The notes under the pieces: generated by a model | What the model was told of the DNA's origin: nothing | What the model saw: the letters and a program-made list of their open reading frames with translations, nothing else | Databases searched by the model: none | Source: Leptospirales bacterium | GTDB lineage: Bacteria; Spirochaetota; Leptospiria; Leptospirales; Leptonemataceae | DNA: 64,000 nucleotides | Assembly (NCBI GenBank): GCA_016788865.1 | Contig: JAEUSB010000057.1 | Location: forward strand, 45,535 to 109,534 | Direction: 5' to 3' | Position numbers and translations under genes: made by a program | Part shown: piece by piece, positions 17,581 through 26,204 of the stretch | How the letters are laid out: each line of letters opens with the position of its first letter | How positions within the stretch are numbered: the stretch's first letter is position 1

Positions 17581-18798
17581 TTAGCCATCAACGCGTTCGA
17601 TAACTGTTGCGATTCCCATTCCACCGCCAATGCAAAGTGTTGCCAGGCCGTAGCGAGCTTTCCTTCTTTCCAGCTCATCAACGAGGGTTCCAATGAGAAT
17701 AGCGCCTGTTCCACCCAGTGGATGTCCGAGTGCAATTGCTCCACCATTGACATTGATCTTCTCTTTTGGAATGTTCAGTTCCTTTTGAACAAAGAGAACT
17801 ACCGCAGCAAAGGCTTCATTGATCTCAAATAGATCAATGTCATCCACTGTCAGACCTGCTTTCTGCAAAGCAAGTTTTGACGCGCTTGCAGGACCGGTCA
17901 ACATGATCGTTGGTTCCGAACCGGTAGCCGCCATTGAAACCACGCGAGCCCTGGGCTTCAGGCCATATTCTTTACGTGCCTTCTCACTACCAACCAGGAT
18001 CACCGCAGCTCCATCAACCACACCGGATGAATTTCCGAGTGTATGAACATGATTGATTTTCTGAATCTCAGGATAGGTCTTAAGCGCTATCGCGTCTGCA
18101 CCGCTCTCGCCGTAGGTTTTGAAAACCGGTCCGAGGCCGGAAAGGAATTCGTAGTCGCTTGCAATCCGAGGATGTTCATCGAGCAATACATCGTTGCCGT
18201 TTTGATCTTTTACAGGAATGATGCTCTTCTTGAAATAGCCATTCTTGATTGCGTGATCCGCTTTTTGTTGCGATTCAACGGCAAAGCGATCCACGTCTTC
18301 GCGAGAAAAGCCATACTTGGTGGCAATCAGATCCGCTGAGATCCCCTGAGGAACCAGATTGTAATGTTCTGCAACAAAAGGGTTTCCAATGCTCATGTCG
18401 AGATCGCCCACGTCATCGCCCATTTTGACGCGACTCATGGATTCAACACCACCGGCTACAATCAAATCGGACGCGCCCGCACCAATTGCAGATACACCGT
18501 TGTTGATTGCCTGAAGTCCTGATCCGCAGAAGCGGTTAACGGTGTAGCCTGGAACGCTGTCTGGCCATTCAGCCGCCATAACAGAGTATCGAGCGATACA
18601 GGCTCCCTGCTCGTTTACCTGGGAAACGCAACCAAGGACAACGTCTTCCACTTTTGCCGCGTCCATTTTGTTGCGTTCAGCAATGGCTCGCAAAGTCGCA
18701 CCCGCCAGGTTTTGCGGATGGATATGGGCGATCGTTCCCCGTTTCTTCCCTTTTCCGCGCGGTGTCCGGACCGCATCAAATATATAGACTGGTTCCAT
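17581..18798 (-). CDS. Acetyl-CoA acetyltransferase / thiolase
   Basis: A 405-residue thiolase. Active-site features are [11 protein letters not shown] (acyl-accepting Cys), [15 protein letters not shown] (His) and [12 protein letters not shown] (second Cys). It either condenses or cleaves acyl-CoA in beta-oxidation or short-chain synthesis; the family members cannot be told apart by eye. AAAGGAG sits 6-7 bases before the ATG at 18798, which fixes the start. It is divergent from a TetR-type regulator, with a palindrome between them, so it is probably controlled by that regulator. A strong terminator follows. No other beta-oxidation gene lies adjacent. Confidence 0.92.
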   Translation of the reverse strand: MEPVYIFDAVRTPRGKGKKRGTIAHIHPQNLAGATLRAIAERNKMDAAKVEDVVLGCVSQVNEQGACIARYSVMAAEWPDSVPGYTVNRFCGSGLQAINNGVSAIGAGASDLIVAGGVESMSRVKMGDDVGDLDMSIGNPFVAEHYNLVPQGISADLIATKYGFSREDVDRFAVESQQKADHAIKNGYFKKSIIPVKDQNGNDVLLDEHPRIASDYEFLSGLGPVFKTYGESGADAIALKTYPEIQKINHVHTLGNSSGVVDGAAVILVGSEKARKEYGLKPRARVVSMAATGSEPTIMLTGPASASKLALQKAGLTVDDIDLFEINEAFAAVVLFVQKELNIPKEKINVNGGAIALGHPLGGTGAILIGTLVDELERRKARYGLATLCIGGGMGIATVIERVDG

Positions 18799-18847
18799 AA
18801 GATCTCCTTTTTCGCTTGCCCGCTGCCCCCAGGGCTTTATTCTACGA

Positions 18848-18861
18848 ACAGACAAGTCTGT
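18848..18861. promoter_or_regulatory. Putative TetR-type operator
   Basis: ACAGAC-AA-GTCTGT is a perfect palindrome with 6-base arms, lying between the thiolase start and the divergent TetR gene. This is the usual place and size for an autoregulating TetR operator. Confidence 0.6.
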
Positions 18862-18912
18862 CTGGTTGAGCTAGAAAGTGGAAACCCGTTTGGGACGTCC
18901 ATTGGAAAAAGA

Positions 18913-19560
18913 GTGAAGCGAGTGAAAAAATCAGCCGTAGTCGAGAATATCCGCCTCAAGGGCCCAAAAGCCAGCCATGGCGGCCTGTCGAGCCGGGAAC
19001 GCATCCTACGGACGGCAGTGAAACTATTCTATCGCCAGGGCTACAACACGGGCATAAATCAGATTATAGAAGAATCCGGTGTTGCCAAGGCCAGCTTCTA
19101 CCAATGGTATCCCTCAAAGGATGACCTGGCTCGGGCCTATCTGGACTTTTATGGCGAGCTACTCACCACGCGGCTCAGCCGTCTCCTGGATCGGAGCGCA
19201 GACATGCATGAATTCTTCGAACGCTGGGTCGCGATACTCAAGCGCGACGTACGCGGTCAGGGCCGGTATCACGGCTGCCCGTTCTTAAACTTCGCCACGC
19301 AAATTGGAAGCGGACATCAAGGGTTGGATCAGATTCCGGTTCAAACGGTCAATGGTTGGATTTCCCTCGTGGAACGGCGACTCATGCGTGCTATCGACGA
19401 TGGTCAGATTAAGCGCAAAACAAATTCGCATGACCTGGCGCGAAGGATCATACACGTGTTTTCAGGCGCACATGCAATGTGGCGATTGACGCATGATCCT
19501 GCTTGCATCAACGATCTTGCAAACGTGTTCCCGGTAATCATCCAGGATTCGCTAGTCTAG
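18913..19560 (+). CDS. TetR family transcriptional regulator
   Basis: A regulator of about 215 residues. The N-terminal helix-turn-helix is clear: ERILRTAVKLFYRQGYNTGI, then IIEESGVAKASFYQWYPSKDDL, the standard TetR pattern with KASFY..F/W at the recognition helix. The C-terminal part is a helical ligand domain; GCPFLNFA with a Cys resembles members near the AcuR/YxaF type. There is no ATG in a plausible place. GTG at 18913 (after GGAAAAAGA) or GTG at 18922 are the best starts, and TTG 18865 is possible. It probably represses itself and the divergent thiolase through the palindrome at 18848-18861. Confidence 0.85.
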   Translation: MKRVKKSAVVENIRLKGPKASHGGLSSRERILRTAVKLFYRQGYNTGINQIIEESGVAKASFYQWYPSKDDLARAYLDFYGELLTTRLSRLLDRSADMHEFFERWVAILKRDVRGQGRYHGCPFLNFATQIGSGHQGLDQIPVQTVNGWISLVERRLMRAIDDGQIKRKTNSHDLARRIIHVFSGAHAMWRLTHDPACINDLANVFPVIIQDSLV

Positions 19561-19587
19561 CGACGACCGATTGGCCAAGAGATTCCC

Positions 19588-20853
19588 TCAGGGATGAATT
19601 TCGATTCCAAACCGCGCTGTGGTTGCACGATCCGGGAATTGTCGTCCGGTGAATGCTCGATAAAAATCTGCATGGATATTTCCACCTGGATTGAGAAACG
19701 AATCAGGCAAGCGAATCGTTCCAGTCGATGAAATCTTGTATTTCAATGCAGTTACACCGACATCCACAAAGAACCGCAAATGCTCACCGGCCGGTAGGTA
19801 CATGCTGGTACCGTACTGAGCTGCTGTGACAGTAAGCTTTGAACTCTGATCAATGATTGTTGGAAGCACCGTTCCCGTAGAATAGAGCGAGGGATCAACC
19901 AGAGGCAATCGTAACTCTGAATACTTAAAACCACCCTTCATCGAGCCACCTGCTGCGCGAAGACGCAACTCAAACCTCGAATCCGATTCAAAACGCGCTT
20001 CCAGGCCGGCCTCATATCCTTCCGCATGTGTTGTGTATTTCAGGCTTGGACTGTAGAGTGTTGTGTACGAAAGATTCGTTAGAGTAACGAACTCTGTTTG
20101 ATTTCCTTTGGCTTTGCTATCAAGGTACAGTGGACCGGCAAAAATGAATGGCTTGAAGCTCCCGTCAGGCGATCCCAACAAGAAACCAAACCGAGCGCGT
20201 GACAACTGGTCGGTCATAGAAGTTAGCGCCCCGCTACCTGCATATCCGCGTCCACTATCCGTGAGAGTCTCATACATCTGATAGCCGCTACTCTCGCGCA
20301 GCATTTCGGATTCAAGTCCCGCGAACCAGCGTTTCGACTCATAGTAAGCCGAAGCAGCATAGCTCGTTGCACGCGAATGCGATTCTTCGTACGGATAAGA
20401 AACAGAATTGGTGAAGGCAAGAGACTGTTGTATGTATTCGGCCTGTTTTTCAGACTTGAAGTATTCCGGATAGACCGACGAATGTTTGCCCACGCCGCCG
20501 GATAAAGAGAAATAGAATCCCGTATGGTCGGGCTTTTCCTTCTTTGGTTGTTGTGTACGGGGTCTTCTCTCCGGTTCCTGATTTACCTGCGGGGGTCGGT
20601 ACACCGGAATTTCACGCTGGCGTTCGCGCTCTTCCTGAGCTCGCAAAACAGAAGGATCGTCGTATAACGTCCGCACGATCTGATCACGATAAATCAGATA
20701 GTCACCGTCAGCAGCCTGGATACTGATAGCGTCCTTGTCCTGGCTGATGATTTTGCCGCGCAGGGTGCGCCCGTCCCGCAACTGGATTATGTCAGCAAAT
20801 ACTGGAGAAGCCAGCAGTACAAATAGCAGGCCAATCCCATACATCCGGGTCAT
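19588..20853 (-). CDS. Exported protein with short SH3-like N-terminus and beta-rich, porin-like C-terminal domain
   Basis: A 421-residue protein with a signal peptide (YGIGLLFVLLASPVFA). After cleavage comes DIIQLRDGRTLRGKIISQDK, a small beta module common in spirochaete envelope proteins. A Pro/Glu/Arg-rich linker (RPPQVNQEPERRPR and on) follows, then about 300 residues of alternating polar and aromatic strands with repeated Y/F endings, like an outer-membrane barrel or surface beta domain. I do not recognise a named family. Start ATG 20853 (or 20844) gives a clean signal peptide. It lies 61 bases downstream of the glutamine synthetase-like gene on the same strand. Function unknown, likely outer membrane. 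Confidence 0.7.
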   Translation of the reverse strand: MTRMYGIGLLFVLLASPVFADIIQLRDGRTLRGKIISQDKDAISIQAADGDYLIYRDQIVRTLYDDPSVLRAQEERERQREIPVYRPPQVNQEPERRPRTQQPKKEKPDHTGFYFSLSGGVGKHSSVYPEYFKSEKQAEYIQQSLAFTNSVSYPYEESHSRATSYAASAYYESKRWFAGLESEMLRESSGYQMYETLTDSGRGYAGSGALTSMTDQLSRARFGFLLGSPDGSFKPFIFAGPLYLDSKAKGNQTEFVTLTNLSYTTLYSPSLKYTTHAEGYEAGLEARFESDSRFELRLRAAGGSMKGGFKYSELRLPLVDPSLYSTGTVLPTIIDQSSKLTVTAAQYGTSMYLPAGEHLRFFVDVGVTALKYKISSTGTIRLPDSFLNPGGNIHADFYRAFTGRQFPDRATTARFGIEIHP

Positions 20854-20914
20854 AGGATTAATTTCGGCAGCACGCCGGGCAAAACGGGGCTCCGGCTGCG
20901 TTTTTTGGGAATTC

Positions 20915-22294
20915 TCAGGCGCGCTCGAAATAGCGCGCCCGTTCCCAATCCGTGACAACTTGATCGAACTTGGATTGCTCGGTCTTGAAGTAGTGGACAT
21001 AATGTTCAACAACGTCTGCACCAAACGCTTCCTTGAGCATATCTGACGATTCTAAGTGCGAAACTGCTTCGAGCAGATTAGCCGGAACTTTGGGCAAATC
21101 ACGCGCTGAATACACATCCCCCTGGAAAACAGGAGGTGGTTCCACCTTGTTCTGAATTCCGTCAAGGCCCGCAGCCACTGTTGCAGCAAATGCAAGGTAC
21201 GGATTGGCGTCTGCTCCGGGGAAACGAGCTTCAATGCGGAGTGATTTCCCCTCACCTACAACACGAAACCCTGCCGTTCGATTGTCATGACTCCAGGCAA
21301 TGCTCGTTGGCGCCCAGGACTGCGAAAGGTATCTCTTGTAAGAGGTTGGATACGGTGCATAGAATGGTGTAATGGCCCTAACGTGCTTCATCCACCCGCC
21401 CAGGAAGTATCTGAAATTGTCAGAGCATTTCTTGATTGGACCAAATTCCTTATCTCCAACAAAAATATTCTCTTTGTAGTCTTTGTCCCAGAGACTCAGA
21501 TGCATATGCATACTGGAGCCGGCAAGATCGGTTCGCCACTTAGCCATAAACGTTACGGCAAGGTTTTGTGCATGCGCGATCTCTTTAACCCCTTGTTTAT
21601 AAATCACGTGGCGATCGCACATATCAAGGATCTTTGCGTATCTGAAATTCAACTCGTGTTGACCGGGTCCCCATTCACCCTTGCTTGATTCAACGGGGAT
21701 ACCACTTGCATCCATGTGATTGCGAATCTGCGCATTGAGCCGCTCTTCCTTTGTGCCCTGGAAGATATGATAGTCCTCAATGTAGTTTCCGAAAGTCTTC
21801 AGATTGTTGTAGCCCTTGTTGAAAGCCGACTCGTACGTTTCATCAAAGATGAAGTACTCAAGCTCACTTGCGCCGTAAGCGCCGAAGCCGGCCGCCTCCA
21901 TCCGCTTGAGCTGGCGTTTGAGCATTGTTCGCGGCGCCGGCCCAACGTCAGCATGTGTTTTCTCGTTCTCGAGATCACACAGAACAAGAGCGGTCTTTTC
22001 CAGCCATGTGGTCTGGCGGAGCGTAGACAGATCCGGCTTACAATGAAAATCTCCGTAACCCTTCTCCCAACTGGCCAGCTTGTAACCGGGGATTACATCC
22101 ATTTCCATGTCGACGGTCAGAATGTAGTCACAGGCGTGCATTCCTTCCGAGGCAACAGCATCGAGAAAGAAGCTCGCCGTGCAGCGCTTGCCCATTAGTT
22201 TTCCGTACTGGTCCGGGAAAGCGACTATAACCGTATCTATGTCGCCTGACGCGACTTTTTGCTTCAGTTGATCAATGCTCAGCATACCTTTCAT
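20915..22294 (-). CDS. Glutamine synthetase family protein, gamma-glutamylpolyamine synthetase-like (PuuA-like)
   Basis: A 459-residue ligase of the glutamine synthetase fold. Seen are SELEYFIFDE and ESSKGEWGPGQHELNF (metal-binding Glu residues), SSMHMHLSLWD (His), the ATP/glutamate loop WAPTSIAWSHDNRT, and RIEARFPGADANPYLAFAA. The C-terminal TDWERARYFERA is characteristic of the PuuA/GlnT-type branch, and the adenylylation Tyr loop of type I GlnA is absent. It therefore more likely glutamylates an amine than makes bulk glutamine. AAGGAG precedes the ATG at 22294. It is in a probable operon after the DedA gene. Two PuuD-like hydrolases in the window could remove the glutamyl group later. Confidence 0.85.
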   Translation of the reverse strand: MKGMLSIDQLKQKVASGDIDTVIVAFPDQYGKLMGKRCTASFFLDAVASEGMHACDYILTVDMEMDVIPGYKLASWEKGYGDFHCKPDLSTLRQTTWLEKTALVLCDLENEKTHADVGPAPRTMLKRQLKRMEAAGFGAYGASELEYFIFDETYESAFNKGYNNLKTFGNYIEDYHIFQGTKEERLNAQIRNHMDASGIPVESSKGEWGPGQHELNFRYAKILDMCDRHVIYKQGVKEIAHAQNLAVTFMAKWRTDLAGSSMHMHLSLWDKDYKENIFVGDKEFGPIKKCSDNFRYFLGGWMKHVRAITPFYAPYPTSYKRYLSQSWAPTSIAWSHDNRTAGFRVVGEGKSLRIEARFPGADANPYLAFAATVAAGLDGIQNKVEPPPVFQGDVYSARDLPKVPANLLEAVSHLESSDMLKEAFGADVVEHYVHYFKTEQSKFDQVVTDWERARYFERA

Positions 22295-22315
22295 ACGTTG
22301 GCTCCTTGTGCTTTC

Positions 22316-22966
22316 TTAACCTGACTGTTTCTTGTCTAACCGCGATTTCGCAAAAAGCATAATTCCATAAAGGACTGTAATGCCTACAATCCCGCCGATT
22401 AACCAGCCCATGCGAGACTTGAGCACATCCACCATTTCAATAGGGGAATTCAGTAGCTGGGGACTCTCGCCGAGCACCTCTCCACCATACCAGCTCAAGA
22501 CCAGGCACCAGAGAAATGCTCCCAAAATTGTCGATATGCTGAAACTTAGAAAGTTCATCTTGAACACGCCCGCAGGCATGGAGATCAAATGTCGTATAAC
22601 AGGTAGTAGGCGAGCGAAGAATATGCCCGACGCACCGTACTCTTGAAACCAGCGCTCGGCCATTTGAAGTTTGGCCGGCGGCAAGAATATATATTTACCA
22701 AAGCGATAGAGAATTGGTGTCCCGACAAGCCTTGCCCCGTAATAGCTCAAGACCGATCCAATATAACTGCCTACCGTGCCGGCCAGGACAACAGCCCAGA
22801 AATTCATACGCCCCTGAGCTGCCCAGAATGCAGCGGGCGGCATAACCACTTCCGACGGAATTGGAACAATGGAGCTTTCAAGCGCCATCAGGAAAACGAT
22901 CCCGCCGTACCCCCAATCTTCAAGCAAATGAAACCAGTAAATTGCGAGGTTGTGAATCGTTTCCAT
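22316..22966 (-). CDS. DedA/VTT-domain (SNARE-associated-type) membrane protein
   Basis: A 216-residue inner-membrane protein of the DedA family. Family marks are the re-entrant segments ESSIVPIPSEVVMPPAAF and FFARLLPVIRHLISMPAG with the essential Arg and Glu/Pro pattern, followed by C-terminal membrane helices. DedA proteins are linked to lipid carrier or phospholipid translocation and membrane homeostasis. It ends 21 bases before the PuuA-like gene, so the two may share a message, although no functional link is known. It is divergent from the next membrane protein gene. Confidence 0.88.
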   Translation of the reverse strand: METIHNLAIYWFHLLEDWGYGGIVFLMALESSIVPIPSEVVMPPAAFWAAQGRMNFWAVVLAGTVGSYIGSVLSYYGARLVGTPILYRFGKYIFLPPAKLQMAERWFQEYGASGIFFARLLPVIRHLISMPAGVFKMNFLSFSISTILGAFLWCLVLSWYGGEVLGESPQLLNSPIEMVDVLKSRMGWLIGGIVGITVLYGIMLFAKSRLDKKQSG

Positions 22967-23054
22967 GGGTTGAAGTCAGATGGATGTTCCACTTAGCTGT
23001 TTCAACCGAATTTTTCATTCTTGACCGTTATTTCAATCCCGCCAGTGTCCGGGC

Positions 23055-23849
23055 ATGGCGAATCAGGAATCTCCGGGGAGGCTTCAACAGATCCGTCGTG
23101 TACTGAACGAAAGCAGAACCATTCTACATGCTTCGCTTGCGCAGACCAGAAAGGACTGGCATATCCTCCTGCGAGCCACCGGGATCTTCTGCCTTCTCCT
23201 TGCGATCGTTTACGGCACAGGCGTTCTAATTGTTATTCGCATTAGCTACATCCGCGAATATCAGAACATCCTATTGAACGTGGTCGCGATGCCGTTTCTT
23301 GCTTATCTGCTTGGCGGCCTGCTTCAATTCTTTCGCGAACGCACCCGCGGGCAGACGCCTGATTGGATCCTGCTACTGAAAGGCCATCGCCACTATTTTC
23401 GCATCTTGCTCTATTGCGCAATTTACTATGCCGCGTATCGGTTCTTGATTCGATCTGCCATCGGGATGGAAGAACTCTCGCTCGACCTGCAAATTCGCAT
23501 CGCTGTGGGAATTCCCCTGTTTATCTGGGTAGTAACCCGCGTTTGCTTTGCGTTCGCGTTCGTAACAGAGCAGAACATTGGTCCCAAAGCCGGGATCAAG
23601 TCATCTTTCATTTTGACCGGGGGAAGATTCTGGAGGACTCTACTTGCTCTTTTCCCATTACCGGTTTGCCTGGCTGTCCCCGGGCTCATGATAGGTCTAT
23701 TGCCGCACTGGGCTCTTGGAGTACTGGCAATCTTGATCCTTGGCGCTATCCTGCCGGTGGCACTATCAATGATACTACTCAGTTACTTCTGGATGTTCGA
23801 CCGCTACCGAAAAGAGCCTACGGTTGTTCAGATAGCAGCTGTTAGGTGA
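23055..23849 (+). CDS. Polytopic membrane protein of unknown function
   Basis: A 264-residue protein with a 40-residue basic N-terminal cytoplasmic part and about six membrane segments (for example LLLAIVYGTGVLIVI, LLALFPLPVCLAVPG, WALGVLAILILGAILPVALS). There are no recognisable catalytic motifs. The start ATG at 23055 has only a weak ribosome site. It is flanked by divergent DedA and convergent PhzF-like genes, so it is probably monocistronic. I cannot assign a family. Confidence 0.7.
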   Translation: MANQESPGRLQQIRRVLNESRTILHASLAQTRKDWHILLRATGIFCLLLAIVYGTGVLIVIRISYIREYQNILLNVVAMPFLAYLLGGLLQFFRERTRGQTPDWILLLKGHRHYFRILLYCAIYYAAYRFLIRSAIGMEELSLDLQIRIAVGIPLFIWVVTRVCFAFAFVTEQNIGPKAGIKSSFILTGGRFWRTLLALFPLPVCLAVPGLMIGLLPHWALGVLAILILGAILPVALSMILLSYFWMFDRYRKEPTVVQIAAVR

Positions 23850-23911
23850 GAACGGAATAAGCAACGGCTCAAAGACAACCGAGCCCTGGCTTTGAGCAGA
23901 AAAAGCTCTGC

Positions 23912-24688
23912 CTACACTAAGCTTCCCTTTGCCACAAACTCGACACGCCCTCCAACGGAAATGATTTGCTCCTGCGTTTGGCTATCCAGGTGAAGTTCCC
24001 CTCGAGTAAGTGGACCGCCTGAACCTTGCCTTACAATCCAGCTTCCGCGTGGTACCAGGACTGCCAGGCCGGCCACTGCTCCGCCAGTTGCAGCATCTTC
24101 TTTGCCAGCGAGAGAGATCGTAAAGACGCGCAGGCAAATCTCAGATTCGCTTTTCGCAGCGTAGAAACACAGACCGGTTAACCCATGTTGCTTGCATATC
24201 TGCATGACCTGAGCCGGGTCCATTTGCAGCGCGTCAAGTTCTGCAAGATTCATCCGCCGAAACGAACGACGACGGCCGCTATCTACAACATCACCCAAAT
24301 GCTCGGTGGAATCGATCAACTGAATCTGCGCCCGTGGAATTTCAAATGCCGACTTTGGCGATGCACCTTCAACGACGCGAGTCATAACAACACCGGTCCT
24401 TGCGCGAAACTCGATTGGCCCTGAAACCGTTCGCGCTCGACGCAGAACAGCATCAGCAGCGATAAAACCCTGACCGCAGAAAGCCATAGCGCCCTCAAAC
24501 GGCGAGAAGAACTCGATTTCCAGAGCCTCTCGGCCCTGACGCACAAAAGCCGTGTCGGGCGCCCTCAGAGCTTGAGCAACATTCGCTCGATTCAGTTTGC
24601 TTTGTGGATCATCATCAAAGACAACGCAAGTGGCATTTCCACCGGCACCCTCACCCGCAAAGGCATTGACCCACCAGACTTCATTCAT
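23912..24688 (-). CDS. PhzF-like isomerase-fold protein with altered active site
   Basis: A 258-residue protein of the PhzF/diaminopimelate-epimerase-like fold. It keeps the family frame: VNAFAGEGAGGNATCVVF at the start, CGQGFIAADAVL at the middle and KEDAATGGAVAGLAVL near the C-terminus. The usual catalytic SETAFV is APDTAFV here (Glu to Asp) and the usual CGHA is CGQG (His to Gln), while the Asp of the ED-ATG motif is kept. It may catalyse a different reaction or have lost catalysis. It is 15 bases downstream of the MltF-like gene on the same strand and probably co-transcribed. Confidence 0.78.
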   Translation of the reverse strand: MNEVWWVNAFAGEGAGGNATCVVFDDDPQSKLNRANVAQALRAPDTAFVRQGREALEIEFFSPFEGAMAFCGQGFIAADAVLRRARTVSGPIEFRARTGVVMTRVVEGASPKSAFEIPRAQIQLIDSTEHLGDVVDSGRRRSFRRMNLAELDALQMDPAQVMQICKQHGLTGLCFYAAKSESEICLRVFTISLAGKEDAATGGAVAGLAVLVPRGSWIVRQGSGGPLTRGELHLDSQTQEQIISVGGRVEFVAKGSLV

Positions 24689-24703
24689 CGCACCGAACCC
24701 GAG

Positions 24704-26128
24704 CTACTTCACAAATTTCTTATAGTGTTCCTGACGCTCCAGAATTTGCCTCACGTAGTTGTAAGGTTCTTCTCCGCGCAGGTAGCCGTATTGCACGACT
24801 GGATCGTTAAAGAATTCTGGTTTGGATAAAGCCAGGATGAACACCTCTACGTTATCCGCCCACTTATTCTGATCTTTGCCATACTTTGAAGCGAGACGCC
24901 GCGCGTCGTCCACGTGCGCCATTCCTGCATTGTAGGAGGCCAGCACAAAACGCAGTCTTTCGTCCGGATCCGTGATATCCTTCTTCCAGCGCTCGTCCAG
25001 ATATACCAGGTACTTTGAACCGGCCATGATATTGTCGTCTGGCTTGAATGCATTGGGAGCACCGAACTCAACTGCGGTTGGTTGCATCAACTGCATAACA
25101 CCCTGGGCGCCAGACCAGGAACGCGCATTTGGATCAAATCGAGATTCCTGGTAGGCAACCGCAGCCAGCAGCGTCCAGTCCAGCTTATACTGTTGCGAAG
25201 CCTTCTTGAACACAGCGTCAAACGGAGAAACACGACCACCGCTTGTTGAAAAGAATTCGCTTGCAACACGTTCCCGATAAAGCCGTGGGTCACGATAGTA
25301 ACGATTGTATATAAGTGCATAGGAATCCGTAGTCTTCATTTTCCTGATCCAGGCATTGACTGTGCTCAATAGCTCCGGGGAACGATTCCTTACAATCCAG
25401 GCAATCCGTTGCGGGAAACTGATTGCGGTTTCCACGTCAATCCCAGGGTAATAGGCCTGGTTGATGAGCGCTGTGTTTTCATCCGCGACCGTGAAATCAA
25501 TCTCACCGGTGGAAACCTTCTTTATTAGATCCTCTGTGATCTCTGTTCCAGGGACCGTGACGATGTCAATGTCACCGCCGATTTCTTCAGATAGATTCTT
25601 CAAGCGTAAGTAGTAGGATGAACCTTCGCGGACGTGAACCTTCTGACCAATCAAATCGACCGTGTTCCGTGTGGGGATCCACTCCTTTGAATCCGGACGA
25701 GGCCTGAAACCACGAGCACGTTGAACCAGAACCTGGCGCGTGAGTGTCAGATGTTCAGTAAACTGGACAGTCTGTGCCCGTTTCTTGGTCACGGCAATGT
25801 TTGCAGCAACAATGTCGCCCGCGCCACTGTTCAACATGTACGTAATTTCGTCTGCATTTCGAACCACTACTATCTCAAGTTTGACGCCAATGTCTTCGGC
25901 CAGCTTGCTCAGAAGCTCGTATTCATAGCCCAGGGCCTGTCCCTTATAAAGAAAGTAACTGTTTGGTCCATAGGAGGTCAAAGCGAGCAACTTGCCCCGC
26001 TTTTTTATGTCGGCAATGTCGACTGAGGAAATGTTTTCATATAGATCAATGCAACTGGCAAGTACCAGGCAAAGACAAACGATGGCTCTGTGCACCTTAT
26101 TCCCCCGGAGGCAATTTGACCTCTGCAT
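24704..26128 (-). CDS. mltF: Lytic murein transglycosylase F-like lipoprotein (solute-binding domain plus SLT domain)
   Basis: A 474-residue envelope protein. The N-terminus ends in LVLASC, a lipobox. Residues about 40-300 form a family-3 solute-binding domain (IKKRGKLLALTSYGPNSYFL, FTVADENTALI). The C-terminus is an SLT lysozyme-like domain with the catalytic Glu in AVAYQESRFDPNA and the typical SGAQGVMQLMQPTA and ASYNAGMAHV. This is the MltF architecture: it cleaves peptidoglycan glycan strands to 1,6-anhydro products, with the binding domain thought to sense a peptide ligand. A GTG a few codons inside is an alternative start. It is followed closely by the PhzF-like gene. Confidence 0.9.
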   Translation of the reverse strand: MQRSNCLRGNKVHRAIVCLCLVLASCIDLYENISSVDIADIKKRGKLLALTSYGPNSYFLYKGQALGYEYELLSKLAEDIGVKLEIVVVRNADEITYMLNSGAGDIVAANIAVTKKRAQTVQFTEHLTLTRQVLVQRARGFRPRPDSKEWIPTRNTVDLIGQKVHVREGSSYYLRLKNLSEEIGGDIDIVTVPGTEITEDLIKKVSTGEIDFTVADENTALINQAYYPGIDVETAISFPQRIAWIVRNRSPELLSTVNAWIRKMKTTDSYALIYNRYYRDPRLYRERVASEFFSTSGGRVSPFDAVFKKASQQYKLDWTLLAAVAYQESRFDPNARSWSGAQGVMQLMQPTAVEFGAPNAFKPDDNIMAGSKYLVYLDERWKKDITDPDERLRFVLASYNAGMAHVDDARRLASKYGKDQNKWADNVEVFILALSKPEFFNDPVVQYGYLRGEEPYNYVRQILERQEHYKKFVK

Positions 26129-26204
26129 TGGAAAGTTGCAAGCGCGAAAGGAGGCAAATGCTAAAAAGGGATGACTGAAAAGTCAGTTCTGAAATTCCAA
26201 TCTC

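Noticed and set aside
18712..18912. N-terminal extension of the TetR frame starting within the thiolase gene
   Set aside because: It overlaps the thiolase coding start and the promoter region, and TetR proteins begin close to the helix-turn-helix.
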